A stretch of DNA of 64,000 bases from CAZOOK01 sp964581385 (GTDB lineage Bacteria; Pseudomonadota; Gammaproteobacteria; Nevskiales; Nevskiaceae): positions 62,001 through 126,000 of the forward strand of contig CAZOOK010000002.1 of the NCBI GenBank assembly GCA_964581385.1. The letters are read 5' to 3'. How positions within the stretch are numbered: the stretch's first letter is position 1; every line of letters begins with the position of its first letter. The position numbers and the translations under genes are program-made. This document shows, in pieces, positions 9,328 to 18,775 of this stretch. Under the pieces are notes generated by a model, which saw nothing but the letters and a program-made list of their open reading frames with translations, did no database searches and was not told the DNA's origin.

Positions 9328-10115
9328 GGCGTCGCGATCAACAATTGCCCCCCGTCGTGACGACGCAAGACTTCCCCGGCCAGCGCAAGATAAGCCTTGG
9401 CGCCCGTTGAAGCCGGGTCGTAGCCGATCACCGGCACGCCGTGGCTCGGCGCTTCGGCGAGCCGCACGTTGCGCGGCACGATGGTGCGGTAGACCTTCTC
9501 GCCGAAGTGCTGAAGCAGCTGGGCGGATACATCGTTGGCGAGGTTATTGCGCGGATCGAACATGGTGCGCAGCAGGCCGTCGATCTCCAGCTTGGGGTTG
9601 ATGACACGCTTGATCTTGTTAATGGTATCGACCAGCGCGGTAAGCCCTTCGAGCGCGTAATACTCGCACTGCATCGGGATCAGCACACTGTCGGCGGCGA
9701 CGAAGGCGTTGACCGTCAGCTTCGACAACGCCGGCGGGCAGTCGAGCAGGATGTAGTCATAGTTACCGGCGATCGCACCTAGAGCGGATTTCAGCGCGAA
9801 ATCGCCGGCCGGCATGTCGCGCAGCTTGATCTCCGCCTCGGTCATATCGCTGTTGGCCGGCAGAATCGAGAAACCAAGCTGCGGCAGCTCGCGCACCACT
9901 TCCTGCGGGGTCGCTTCTTCGAGCAGCACGTCGCGAGTGGTGTGCTTCAGGGTGTATTTGTCGACACCGACACCCATGGTGGCGTTGCCTTGTGCGTCCA
10001 GATCGACGAGCAGCACGCGCCGCTTGGTCGCTGCCAGCGATGCCGCAAGATTGATAGAGGTCGTCGTCTTGCCGACGCCGCCTTTCTGGTTGGCAACCGC
10101 GATGATGTGCGTCAT
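9324..10115 (-). CDS. parA: chromosome partitioning ATPase ParA (Soj-like)
   Basis: Deviant Walker ATPase (263 aa) that moves ParB-parS complexes. The N-terminal motif KGGVGKTTTSINLA carries the signature first lysine, followed by VDLDAQGNAT and the Walker B-like DYILLDCPPAL. It overlaps rsmG upstream by 4 bp and the PfpI gene downstream by 4 bp, which implies a coupled operon. Confidence 0.97.
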   Translation of the reverse strand: MTHIIAVANQKGGVGKTTTSINLAASLAATKRRVLLVDLDAQGNATMGVGVDKYTLKHTTRDVLLEEATPQEVVRELPQLGFSILPANSDMTEAEIKLRDMPAGDFALKSALGAIAGNYDYILLDCPPALSKLTVNAFVAADSVLIPMQCEYYALEGLTALVDTINKIKRVINPKLEIDGLLRTMFDPRNNLANDVSAQLLQHFGEKVYRTIVPRNVRLAEAPSHGVPVIGYDPASTGAKAYLALAGEVLRRHDGGQLLIATP

Positions 10116-10762
10116 GCGCGCCGCACCACGACCACGCTGCGCGCTTCGCGCAAACCGGGAACAGTGACCGGATAAACGCTTTCGATGGACATGCCGGGAG
10201 GTAATGCCTGGAGTTCTTCGTCCGCCACTTTACCCTTCATCGCCAGCCAACGGCCATCGGCGGCCAGCAGATGGCCCGTCAGACCGACGAAATCAGCGAG
10301 GCTGGCGAATGCGCGGCTGAGGATCAGAAAGAACTGTTGCGACGGCTGCCAGGACTCAACTCTCGACTCGACGACCTCTGCATTGGATAGACCCAGTGTG
10401 CGCAGCGCATGACGCTGGAAACGCGCCTTCTTGCCGTTGCTGTCGAGCAAGGTCACATGCCAGAGCGGACGGACGACGGCGAGCGGAATGCCCGGCAGAC
10501 CTGCGCCGGAGCCGACATCCAGCAGCCGCACAGCCGACAAGCCCTGCTTTGCAACCAAGGCATCGATCAGCGGCAGGATGGCGAGCGAATCAAGCAGGTG
10601 GCGCGTGATCATTTCGTCCACTTCGCGCACGGCAGTGAGGTTGTAGGCCTTGTTCCATTTCTGCAGCTCTTCGAGATAGGCGGCCAGTGGCGGCACCGCA
10701 TGCACCGGCAGACCAAGGCGCGCAATACCTTCGCCGATTTGTTCGGACAGCTGCGAGATCAC
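10112..10762 (-). CDS. rsmG: 16S rRNA (guanine527-N7)-methyltransferase
   Basis: RsmG/GidB (216 aa) methylates G527 in the 530 loop of 16S rRNA. Visible family motifs are the N-terminal ELQKWNKAYNLTAVRE, the SAM-binding LLDVGSGAGLPGIPLA and the LSRAFASLADF segment. It starts with GTG. In many Gammaproteobacteria mnmG (gidA) precedes it, but mnmG is not present upstream in this window. Confidence 0.96.
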   Translation of the reverse strand: MISQLSEQIGEGIARLGLPVHAVPPLAAYLEELQKWNKAYNLTAVREVDEMITRHLLDSLAILPLIDALVAKQGLSAVRLLDVGSGAGLPGIPLAVVRPLWHVTLLDSNGKKARFQRHALRTLGLSNAEVVESRVESWQPSQQFFLILSRAFASLADFVGLTGHLLAADGRWLAMKGKVADEELQALPPGMSIESVYPVTVPGLREARSVVVVRRA

Positions 10763-11238
10763 TGCTCACCTGTGCGCATCGGTTCACACCGGCGGCGGAT
10801 ACCGTGCCGCGCGAACGACGGGAATATGGGAATCACGGTCGGCGGCTGTCCGGCAATCGGGATTTCGACGGGGCAGCAGGGTACCAGAAGCCGGCGGCCA
10901 CGCCGCTTTACTGGCGCACGACCCTGGGACCCGTTAACAGATCGCCAAACAATGATCTGGTCTCTGTGATCAGCGCATCTTTTACGACTTTTGCGCATGG
11001 TGCAGTGCAGCTTCTTGGAGTCCCGGCTTCCAAGTAGAATAGCGGTAAGCCATGCGCCATGACCGATGTGGAATGGTGCAAAAAGGGACTCGATCCGCAT
11101 GTGATCCATGCCGTGCGAAGTATCCGGGCATATAAAGGGGAATAGCCGGTGTCGGTAGCGTCATCCAGGACGCCTGGCTTCAGTGCCAAATTAAAAAAGG
11201 ACTTTCATAGGGTTTGCCGTAGTTGGGGGAGTGTCCGC
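10763..11238. other. 476-bp intergenic region between rsmG and the acylase gene
   Basis: Divergent spacer with no convincing ORF, RNA gene or strong palindrome. It must hold the promoters for rsmG-parA (minus) and for the acylase lipoprotein (plus). I could not find a promoter pair as good as the one upstream of atpI. Confidence 0.5.
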
Positions 11239-13737
11239 ATGAAATTTCAGTTTTTGGCACTGGCCGCCGCAGTGACGGCGCTCGCCGGCTGCGGGGGTTC
11301 CGATAACAACAACAACGCGAGCAGTGGCGGATCCAGCAGCGGTGGCTCCAGCGGCGGCGGCACGCCGCCCAGCTACAGCGTCACGGTGACGCGCACGACA
11401 TACGGCATTCCGCATATCAACGCCGCCGACTTCGGCAGCCTCGGCTACGGTTATGGCTTCGTGTTCGCACAGGACAATCTGTGCACGATGATGGACGACT
11501 TCATCACCATCCGTGGCGAGCGGTCCAAGTACTTCGGCGCGACCGGCACCTACTCGATTCCGTCCGTGCCGGTAACCGCCACCAATCTCGACAGCGATTT
11601 TTTCTGGAAGCTGATGGCGGACGCGGCGACCGTGCAGAAATTCAAGGACGGCACACGCACTGAAGCACAACAGATGACTGCCGGTTATGTCGCCGGCTTC
11701 AACCGCTACATCACGGAGTTGCAGTCTGGCCAGCACGCGGGCGAGCAAGCCGCATGCGCGAGCGAGCCGTGGCTGACAACGATCACCGAAGACGACTTAT
11801 ACCGTCGCTATATCCGGCTGGCACTGCTCGCCAGCTCGGAAGCGTTGATCACTGAAATCGCGACCGCCGCGCCGCCGGCCAGCGGCGCGGCTGCAGCGTC
11901 GGATACGGAAATGGCGGCCGCCCTGCGCAAGCTGACCCGCGACACGCAACCGTTCGCACGCCTCCGCGAAAAGAGGATGGGCAGTAACGCCTACGCGCTG
12001 GGACCCGACGTGACCGAAACCGGTTCACCGATCGTATTCGGCAATCCACACTTTCCGTGGACCGGCAGCGAGCGCTTCTATCTGGTGCATCTGACCGTGC
12101 CCGGGAAAATGGATATTGAAGGTGTTTCCTTGTACGGCACTCCGATCGTGCTGATCGGGTTCAACGATCACTTCGCCTGGAGCCACACGGTTTCCACCGC
12201 CTTTCGCTTCACGCTTTATCAGCTCTCCCTCAATGCCTCGAATCCGACGCAGTACCACTACACCGATGCGAGCGGGAATAGGAGCGTGCTGGACATGGAA
12301 GCGGTGCCGGTGTCGGTCGATGTGAAAAATCGCAACGGCTCCGTCACCACGCAGCAGCGCACGCTGTATCGCTCGATGTACGGCCCGATGCTGGAAATCA
12401 AACAGGGCAACATCCCGGTCCTGGGCTGGAACCGGACCACCGCCTTCACGCTGCGCGATGCCAATCTGGAAAACACCCGCCTGGTCAACCAGTTCTTCGA
12501 CTGGGACTCCGCGCAGAGCTTCGATGAGTTCAAGCAACTTCACGCCAGCGTGCTCGGTACGCCGTGGGTCAATACCATTGCCGCCGGACCGGGCTCGGAC
12601 GCTTACTACGGTGATATAAGCGTGGTGCCGAACGTTCCCGATGCGCTCGCCACGGCTTGCGCGACGCCGATCTTCAGCGCCTTGATCGGGGCGCTTGATC
12701 CGGGTCTGCCGCTGCTCGACGGCAGTAAGGCGACTTGCCAGTGGGGAACAGATGGAGATGCGCCGGCACCCGGCATCTTTGGACCGCAGCACCTTCCGAC
12801 GCTGGAACGATCCGATTGGGTCGCCAACATGAACAACAGTTACTGGCTGACCAATCCCGCGGCGCCCGTAACCGGCTATGCGCACATCATCGGCGACGAA
12901 GGCACCGAACGCTCGCTGCGCACGCGTCTCGGGATATTGCAGATCCAGCGCCGTCTCGACGGCAGCGACGGCCTCGGCGGGCCGAACTCGTTCAATCTGT
13001 CGAATCTGCAGGACATCGTGCTGTCGTCCAATATCTACAGCGGCGAGCTTGCCCTCGATCCGGTATTGACTGACCTCTGTCCGTCCGCAGGACGCTATAA
13101 CACTGCGTCGGCTTGTGCGGCACTCGGACAGTGGGACAAGAAAGCGACACTGGATTCGATCGGCCTGCCGGTATGGCAGGAATTCTGGAACAACGTCTCG
13201 GGCCTATCGGGAAGTTACTGGACCACTCCGTTCGACGTGGCCGACCCGGTCAATACGCCGCGCGACCTCGACACCAGCCTGCCCGGCGTGCAGAAAGCGC
13301 TATACGACGCGCAAACCCGCTTGCAAGGCCTGGATATCAATTACAACTCGGTGCTCGGCGGCCTGCAATACTCCGGCGTGGATAACACCGCCATTCCGAT
13401 TTTCGGCGCCGAAGGCAAGATCGGCGCGTTCACCGTGGCCGATACCGTCGATGATTCCAGTCAGAGCGTGATCGACAGGACGAATGGCTATCCGATCGTA
13501 TTCGGCAACAGTTATATCCAGACCGTGACCTGGGACAGCGGCGGCGTCCACGCCGAGGGTTTCCTGACCTACTCGGAATCGACCGATCCCGCCAGTCCCT
13601 ACAATGACAATAACGACACGCTGCTGCCGCAGGCATACTCGGGGCAGACGCCGGGGCAGCCCTGGTATCAGTTCCCATTCCATGCGGACGAAATTTCGGC
13701 CGATACTCTCTTGGTTTTCACATTGACGAACAACTGA
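11239..13737 (+). CDS. penicillin acylase family lipoprotein (AHL/aculeacin-acylase-like)
   Basis: Ntn-hydrolase of the penicillin amidase (S45) family, 832 aa. It has a lipoprotein signal (TALAGC) and a Gly/Ser/Asn linker. The alpha-chain part reads TYGIPHINAADFGSLGYGYG and RGERSKYFG, which resembles PvdQ/AhlM/aculeacin acylases more than penicillin G acylase. Autocatalytic cleavage would expose Ser249 in MGSNAYALG as the N-terminal nucleophile of the beta chain, followed by GNPHFPW. Such enzymes hydrolyse fatty amides such as N-acyl-homoserine lactones or lipopeptides, but the substrate here is unknown. The ATG at 11239 has a GGGGGAG ribosome site. Confidence 0.9.
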   Translation: MKFQFLALAAAVTALAGCGGSDNNNNASSGGSSSGGSSGGGTPPSYSVTVTRTTYGIPHINAADFGSLGYGYGFVFAQDNLCTMMDDFITIRGERSKYFGATGTYSIPSVPVTATNLDSDFFWKLMADAATVQKFKDGTRTEAQQMTAGYVAGFNRYITELQSGQHAGEQAACASEPWLTTITEDDLYRRYIRLALLASSEALITEIATAAPPASGAAAASDTEMAAALRKLTRDTQPFARLREKRMGSNAYALGPDVTETGSPIVFGNPHFPWTGSERFYLVHLTVPGKMDIEGVSLYGTPIVLIGFNDHFAWSHTVSTAFRFTLYQLSLNASNPTQYHYTDASGNRSVLDMEAVPVSVDVKNRNGSVTTQQRTLYRSMYGPMLEIKQGNIPVLGWNRTTAFTLRDANLENTRLVNQFFDWDSAQSFDEFKQLHASVLGTPWVNTIAAGPGSDAYYGDISVVPNVPDALATACATPIFSALIGALDPGLPLLDGSKATCQWGTDGDAPAPGIFGPQHLPTLERSDWVANMNNSYWLTNPAAPVTGYAHIIGDEGTERSLRTRLGILQIQRRLDGSDGLGGPNSFNLSNLQDIVLSSNIYSGELALDPVLTDLCPSAGRYNTASACAALGQWDKKATLDSIGLPVWQEFWNNVSGLSGSYWTTPFDVADPVNTPRDLDTSLPGVQKALYDAQTRLQGLDINYNSVLGGLQYSGVDNTAIPIFGAEGKIGAFTVADTVDDSSQSVIDRTNGYPIVFGNSYIQTVTWDSGGVHAEGFLTYSESTDPASPYNDNNDTLLPQAYSGQTPGQPWYQFPFHADEISADTLLVFTLTNN

Positions 13738-13764
13738 CGCGGCGCTACCCGTACAAGCAGGCGT

Positions 13765-14205
13765 TCAGTTGCAAAACTTCGCTTGATTCTGCTGCGCCGT
13801 CTTGAGTTCCTGGTCGAACTGCTCGTCGGTCATGCGCGCCGGCTGGCCATCCGGTCCCTTGACCATCAGGCGATGCGCGGTTTTTTCCTCAAGATTGGCG
13901 ATCCGCTCGCGTGCTTTGGCGCATTTCTCGGCGCTCTCGGCCTTGGCTTGCGTTGCAACCTGCTGAGCCTTGCCGGCAGCAGCATCGCGCTTGCCTTTAT
14001 CACCGAGAAATTTGCCGGCAGAAGTAACACCACTGTCGGCACCGGTCGGCGACGTCTCTGGATTCAGTTGCTGGTAATTGCCCTGCTGCGGGGCGGATTC
14101 GGAGAAGTGCACGCCGCCGTTAGCATCGACCCAGCGATAAATGTCGGCCTGTGCCAGCAGCGGCAGGGTCGCGACCGTCAACAAAGTGAGAATAGGCAAG
14201 CGCAT
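13765..14205 (-). CDS. DUF4124 domain-containing exported protein
   Basis: Small exported protein (146 aa) with a cleavable signal peptide (MRLPILTLLTVATLPLLAQA) directly followed by DIYRWVDANGGVHFSESAP, the hallmark DUF4124 repeat seen in many periplasmic Gammaproteobacterial proteins. The rest is Lys/Ala/Gln-rich and probably helical. It is convergent with the acylase gene and divergent from the TetR gene. No function can be assigned. Confidence 0.85.
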   Translation of the reverse strand: MRLPILTLLTVATLPLLAQADIYRWVDANGGVHFSESAPQQGNYQQLNPETSPTGADSGVTSAGKFLGDKGKRDAAAGKAQQVATQAKAESAEKCAKARERIANLEEKTAHRLMVKGPDGQPARMTDEQFDQELKTAQQNQAKFCN

Positions 14206-14334
14206 AGGATCATTAGTCTAAAGGAGTTTTCCTTCGCCAAGCCGCCGTCGCGACCAAAGGCGTAGAGACGCGCGCTTGCCGGCGATGACCAAGCCAGCGC
14301 AAAATCCGCGCTCGACAATACGGGTGCGTATGGC

Positions 14335-14991
14335 ATGAGTGGTCAATCCAAGCAATCCGCCGCTCGCCAGAATCTGAGTTCAGAGCAATGGGCCGAAGCC
14401 GCTCTGGATACGATGGCGGCCGGCGGGCTCGATGCGATGGCGGTAGAGCCGCTGGCGCGCCGTCTCGGTGTCACCAAGGGCAGCTTCTATTGGCACTTCC
14501 CGAACCGGCTCGCATTGATCAAGGCGGCGCTGGCGCTGTGGGAAAAAAATGAAACGCTCGACATCCTGCGCGGCGTTGAGGATGAACCCGATCCCTACGA
14601 GCGCATTGTCAGGCTGTTCAAGCAGGCCGACTCGGGCTACCGCGCCGGACGCCTCTACCTGGCGATGGCCGCCGCCACGGATGACCCGATCGTCGGCGAA
14701 GTCGTGCATCGCGTTTCATCCCAGCGTATCCGCTACTTATACGACTGCTATCGCGCGCTGGGCTTACCCGAGCTCGAAGCACAGCTCTGGTCCACCTTCG
14801 CCTACGCCACCTTCATTGGCAACCAGCAGGTCCATCGCGATGTTCCGGACCGGTTTCCCGAAGGCCAGGACTTTCGCGAATACTTCAAGCTCATGGTGCG
14901 CACGCTGATTCCACGCCCATCGGGTTCGGGTGATCCTGGCGATAAAGCTACACATTCCGCGGTGGTGCCGCTGCGGAAGGCGGGAACGTAG
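14335..14991 (+). CDS. TetR/AcrR family transcriptional regulator
   Basis: One-component repressor (218 aa). The N-terminal helix-turn-helix is clear: ALDTMAAGGLDAMAVEPLARRLGVTKGSFYWHFPNRLALIKAAL (about residues 22-65). The ligand-binding half is divergent. The neighbours are a DUF4124 protein and an FKBP gene, which gives no hint of its regulon. Autoregulation from the 129-bp divergent spacer is possible. Confidence 0.92.
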   Translation: MSGQSKQSAARQNLSSEQWAEAALDTMAAGGLDAMAVEPLARRLGVTKGSFYWHFPNRLALIKAALALWEKNETLDILRGVEDEPDPYERIVRLFKQADSGYRAGRLYLAMAAATDDPIVGEVVHRVSSQRIRYLYDCYRALGLPELEAQLWSTFAYATFIGNQQVHRDVPDRFPEGQDFREYFKLMVRTLIPRPSGSGDPGDKATHSAVVPLRKAGT

Positions 14992-15067
14992 GACAAGTAT
15001 TGTATTGTCCAATCCGTTGATCGCTACGACCTCGCCTGCGTCCGTTGACAGCAACTCGATCGCACGC

Positions 15068-15100
15068 AAAAAAAACGGCGGCCCCTTCCGGAGCCGCCGC
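15068..15100 (-). terminator. intrinsic terminator of the FKBP gene
   Basis: Read on the minus strand, a stem of CGGCGGC/GCCGCCG (15099-15093 with 15082-15076) is followed by eight T residues. It lies 25 bp after the stop codon of the FKBP isomerase gene. Confidence 0.9.
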
Positions 15101-15125
15101 GTTCAGATATCAGAACCTGAATGGA

Positions 15126-15941
15126 TTACTTGGCCTTTGCCGGCTTCGCCGGTTTTGCAGGAACGGCAGCGGGCTTCGATGCTTCGGCGGCAGCCGGCTT
15201 TGGCTCTTCCGGAGTCTGCACACTGAGCAGTTCAACTTCGAATACCAGCGTTGAGTTCGGTCCAATCTTCGGGCCCGCGCCGCGTTCGCCATAGGCGAGA
15301 TTGGCCGGCACGTACAGCTTGTACTTGCCACCGACCTTCATCAGCTGCAAGCCTTCGGTCCAGCCCGGGATCACATTGCCGACCGGGAAGGTCGCCGGTT
15401 CCTTGCGATCATAGGAGCTGTCAAACACGCTGCCGTCGAGCAAGGTACCTTTGTAGTTCACCGTCGCCGTGTCTTTCGCCGTCGGCGTCGCACCGGTACC
15501 TTCCTGGATCACTTCGTATTGCAAACCGCTGGCGGTCGTCTTCACGCCCGGCTTCCTACCGTTGTCGGCCAGGAATTTCTCGCCATCGGTCTTGTTCTTC
15601 TCGCCCGCTTGCTTGCGTTCCTCGACCTGCTTCTGCTGAATCTTCTGCGCGACGCTGCGCACGATTTCCTCGCGCGCCTTGTCGTCAAGCTTGAGCGTGG
15701 AGCCTGCAAGCGCGTCCTCAAGACCCTGCTCCAGCGCCTTCTGATCCACTTCGTCCTTCGCTGTCTGCAACTGATGGCCGATGTTGGCGCCGATCGAGTA
15801 GCTGAACTTCTGCTGCTCCGTGGCCAGTTCACCCGGCTTGGTGGCATCGGTCTTGGCGGCATCGCCGGTTTTCGCGCAGGCAGACAGCAGCGCGACAGCT
15901 GAAATCATTGCGGTAAGGCTGGCACGGCTAACTGTCGACAT
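15126..15941 (-). CDS. FKBP-type peptidyl-prolyl cis-trans isomerase, lipoprotein (FkpA/Mip-like)
   Basis: Envelope prolyl isomerase/chaperone (271 aa) with a lipoprotein signal ending LLSAC. The N-terminal dimerisation domain (FSYSIGANIGHQLQ..., Gln-rich helices) is followed by a C-terminal FKBP domain with VNYKGTLLDGSVFDSSYDR, VIPGWTEGLQLM and LAYGERGAG motifs. The tail is an Ala/Pro/Lys repeat. This architecture matches FkpA and the Legionella/Xanthomonas Mip proteins. The ATG at 15941 is preferred over an upstream GTG because GGGGAA lies at a good distance. Confidence 0.93.
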   Translation of the reverse strand: MSTVSRASLTAMISAVALLSACAKTGDAAKTDATKPGELATEQQKFSYSIGANIGHQLQTAKDEVDQKALEQGLEDALAGSTLKLDDKAREEIVRSVAQKIQQKQVEERKQAGEKNKTDGEKFLADNGRKPGVKTTASGLQYEVIQEGTGATPTAKDTATVNYKGTLLDGSVFDSSYDRKEPATFPVGNVIPGWTEGLQLMKVGGKYKLYVPANLAYGERGAGPKIGPNSTLVFEVELLSVQTPEEPKPAAAEASKPAAVPAKPAKPAKAK

Positions 15942-16031
15942 GAAAAGGTTCCCCACTTATCGGTAATTTAGGATTAAAAGAGGCAGTCCAAGCCTCGGGA
16001 CGCCGGATTATAACGAACTCATGTGTTAGCG

Positions 16032-18515
16032 CTAGGCCCTTGCCGAAGCCGTCCTGCGGCGGGCCAGAAGCTGCATCAGGGTCTGCCGCGTTTCATCCGA
16101 AAGCAATTCCAGCGAGCGCTCTGCCAAACGGTCCACACGCGGATCGAGTACCCACTCGCCGTCGCCTGGCTGCTGCACCAGTCCGAATTCGACAAGACTG
16201 TCGAGATAGCCCGCGAACAATGTGCGGTCGAAGAATTCAGGCGCCTCGCGGCCGGTCAGCACCGCCATGCGCTCGGCGATCAGACGGCAGTCCTCGACGA
16301 ACGCAGAGCGGGAAAAGCTGGCGCCGCGCTGCGATTGATCCGCCAGTAGCAGCAGAGCGATGGTATAGCGTTCGAAAGTGTCGCCAAGAATCCGTCCAAG
16401 ACCGGCAAGGCCGGCAAATGCCGGGCTGCTGACTTCCGGCCGTCGCAGATTGCCGTCGCCGATGCGCTGGAGCAGGCCGAGATCGACCATGCGCGCAATG
16501 AAGGCTCCCGCCACGCACTCGATCTCAGTCGCCGGCCACGGCAGGAAAAATTCGTTGCGCAGGAACGGATAAAGCGCGCGGCAGGCCGCGATAACCTGAT
16601 CCTCGCCAAGCATGCTGCGCGTGCGGAACAGACGCGCGATCAGCGACGGCAACGCGAACAGATGCTGGATGTTGTTGCGCGCGTAAGTCAGCAGCACGCC
16701 GTCGCGGCCGTCGGCGACGAACAGGTCGCCCCAGGCGTGCGACACGCGCTTGACGCGCGCGATCGGCGCGGACCAGTCGATGATTTCCTGCGGCGAAGAC
16801 ATCGGCACCGTGATCTGCGCTCCCGGCCAGGTCTTGAGCAGCGCCGCCAGCAGTGCGAGCTGCTCGCGCAGATCGTCCTCGGCGGCGGCGCGCGCCGGTG
16901 CCGCCAGCAGCGCGCACGCAGTCAGCCCAAGCGGATTGGCGACGGCAGCGGCATTCACGCGCCGCATATGCTCGCGCGCGAGTCCTCGCACATATTCTGA
17001 AAACCCCGCCGCGCGCTCGTCGCCGGCATGTGTCATGACGTCGCGCCAGCCGGGAATTTGGGCGTCGGCGTGATCCTGCAGCACGATCGGCTCGCCGAAA
17101 CTCACGTATGCCTTGCCATGTGAACGACCGAGGATGCGTGTCGCTTTCAGCAGCGCGCCGGCCGACTCACGCTCTTTGCTGCCGCCACTGAGTTCCTTGA
17201 AGTAGCTGTTCAATTCCCAGACCTTGTCGTAGCCGATATAAACCGGCACGAGCGCCACTTTGCGGCCGCGCGAGCGCAGCGCGGAATCGACGACCATCGA
17301 CATCAGGCCTGCCTTCGGATGCATCAGCCGGCCCGTGCGCGAACGCGTTCCTTCCGGGTAGAAGCTGATCGAATAGCCGCGCCGGATCAATCCATCGACG
17401 TAGGCGCGGAACACAGCGGTGTAGAGCTTGTCGCCGGTGAAACTGCGGCGCATGAAGAACGCCCCGCAGCGACGCAGCAACGCACCGACCGGCCAGAAAT
17501 TGAGATTGACGCCAGCGGCGATGTGCGGCGGCACCAGGCCGGCGTGATACAGCACGTAGGAAATCAGCAGATAGTCCGCATGGCTGCGGTGCGACGGCAG
17601 GTACAGCATTTCGTGTGATTGCGCGAGATCGCGCACGCGTTCCATTCCATAGGAGTCGACACCGCTGAACACCCGCGTCCACAGCGAAGCGAGAATGCGT
17701 TCCATGAAATTGACGAGCGCGGAACTGTAATCCGCCGAAATCTCGTAGGCATAGCGGCGCGCGCGCGCCTCGACCTGCGCTGGTGTCGCCTTCTTGTTCT
17801 TGCCTTCGCGCGTCTCGCGCTCGATGACTGCGCGCACGCCGGGTGACGCCAGCGCGGTCTCAATGACGATGCGCCGCGATACCAACCGCGGTCCCAGTGA
17901 AGCGCCGCGCGCGCGCAGAAAATGGAAACGCAGCGCGCGCGCCAACTTATGCTGCGCGCGCGCCGAATCGTCGGCGGCTGACGCATAGGCGCGCAACTGT
18001 AGCGGACGTCCGAAATTGGCCAGCAGATTGCGGCCGTTGACCAGCATCATAAAAAACTTCCGCAGTGCACCGGCCTGCGGGATATCCGCGAACAGCAATC
18101 GCAGCAGCGAGGTTTCCTGTCCCGGATCACGACCCCAGAAAATCGAGACCGGCACGATCTGCACGTCATAGTCGGTGGTCGCCAGGGCGATGTTCAGCAG
18201 ATCCGACAGTTCGGTGGGACGCTTGCCCGCCTCGAACAGCGCCGGCAGATAAACGCAGGCGGCCCGTTCCGGCGTCGGCAGCGACGTCCCGCTCCGATAG
18301 GGATGCGGCAAACTCAGCTCGGCGCAGATACGCTCAAGTGCGAAAAGATCGATCCAACTGCGCTCCGGCAGCACGTAGCAGACCGCGCGCTGACGATCGA
18401 GCGCGAGCGCAGCCACCGGATCGGCCGGCGCCAAGCGATAGCGCATCACACGCATGAACGGAGACAGCACGAGGCGCACGAGCCAAAAGGCCGGCGCCGA
18501 CAGACTCGGTTTCAA
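16032..18515 (-). CDS. plsB: glycerol-3-phosphate 1-O-acyltransferase
   Basis: Membrane enzyme making 1-acyl-glycerol-3-phosphate, the first step of phospholipid synthesis. Acyltransferase motifs are HRSHADYLLISY (block I, His-x4-Asp), GAFFMRRSF (block II), FYPEGTRSRTGR (block III) and VPVYIGYDKVWE (block IV). I place the start at a TTG at 18515 because AAGGAGG stands 7 nt upstream. The product is then 827 aa, close to the 807 aa of E. coli PlsB, and the 51-residue upstream extension looks unrelated to the family. It is divergent from the M2 peptidase gene. Confidence 0.95.
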   Translation of the reverse strand: MKPSLSAPAFWLVRLVLSPFMRVMRYRLAPADPVAALALDRQRAVCYVLPERSWIDLFALERICAELSLPHPYRSGTSLPTPERAACVYLPALFEAGKRPTELSDLLNIALATTDYDVQIVPVSIFWGRDPGQETSLLRLLFADIPQAGALRKFFMMLVNGRNLLANFGRPLQLRAYASAADDSARAQHKLARALRFHFLRARGASLGPRLVSRRIVIETALASPGVRAVIERETREGKNKKATPAQVEARARRYAYEISADYSSALVNFMERILASLWTRVFSGVDSYGMERVRDLAQSHEMLYLPSHRSHADYLLISYVLYHAGLVPPHIAAGVNLNFWPVGALLRRCGAFFMRRSFTGDKLYTAVFRAYVDGLIRRGYSISFYPEGTRSRTGRLMHPKAGLMSMVVDSALRSRGRKVALVPVYIGYDKVWELNSYFKELSGGSKERESAGALLKATRILGRSHGKAYVSFGEPIVLQDHADAQIPGWRDVMTHAGDERAAGFSEYVRGLAREHMRRVNAAAVANPLGLTACALLAAPARAAAEDDLREQLALLAALLKTWPGAQITVPMSSPQEIIDWSAPIARVKRVSHAWGDLFVADGRDGVLLTYARNNIQHLFALPSLIARLFRTRSMLGEDQVIAACRALYPFLRNEFFLPWPATEIECVAGAFIARMVDLGLLQRIGDGNLRRPEVSSPAFAGLAGLGRILGDTFERYTIALLLLADQSQRGASFSRSAFVEDCRLIAERMAVLTGREAPEFFDRTLFAGYLDSLVEFGLVQQPGDGEWVLDPRVDRLAERSLELLSDETRQTLMQLLARRRTASARA

Positions 18516-18775
18516 AAATGCGCCTCCTTCAGCGGAAGTTCCGGCATATCCATTCAACCCCGGTTCAAATGGTAAGCGTACCCGATACCACAGCGAGCAC
18601 GGAGAATCGCTGTCCCGCATCATGGGGCGTTGACGTCCGCTTCGGCCGGCGGCGATAGTCTCGCTCATTACGGGCGCCCCGACGAGACAGCGTTAGCGCC
18701 TGTCGTCGAATTCCTTGGTCACCGCGAGGAGTTTGACGGCAGCCATAGGGCGCACCGCCAGGAGAAACAGAGCCG

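Noticed and set aside
11149..11238. Upstream in-frame extension of the acylase ORF
   Set aside because: A lipoprotein signal starts at 11239 with a good ribosome site. The extension would bury the signal peptide.
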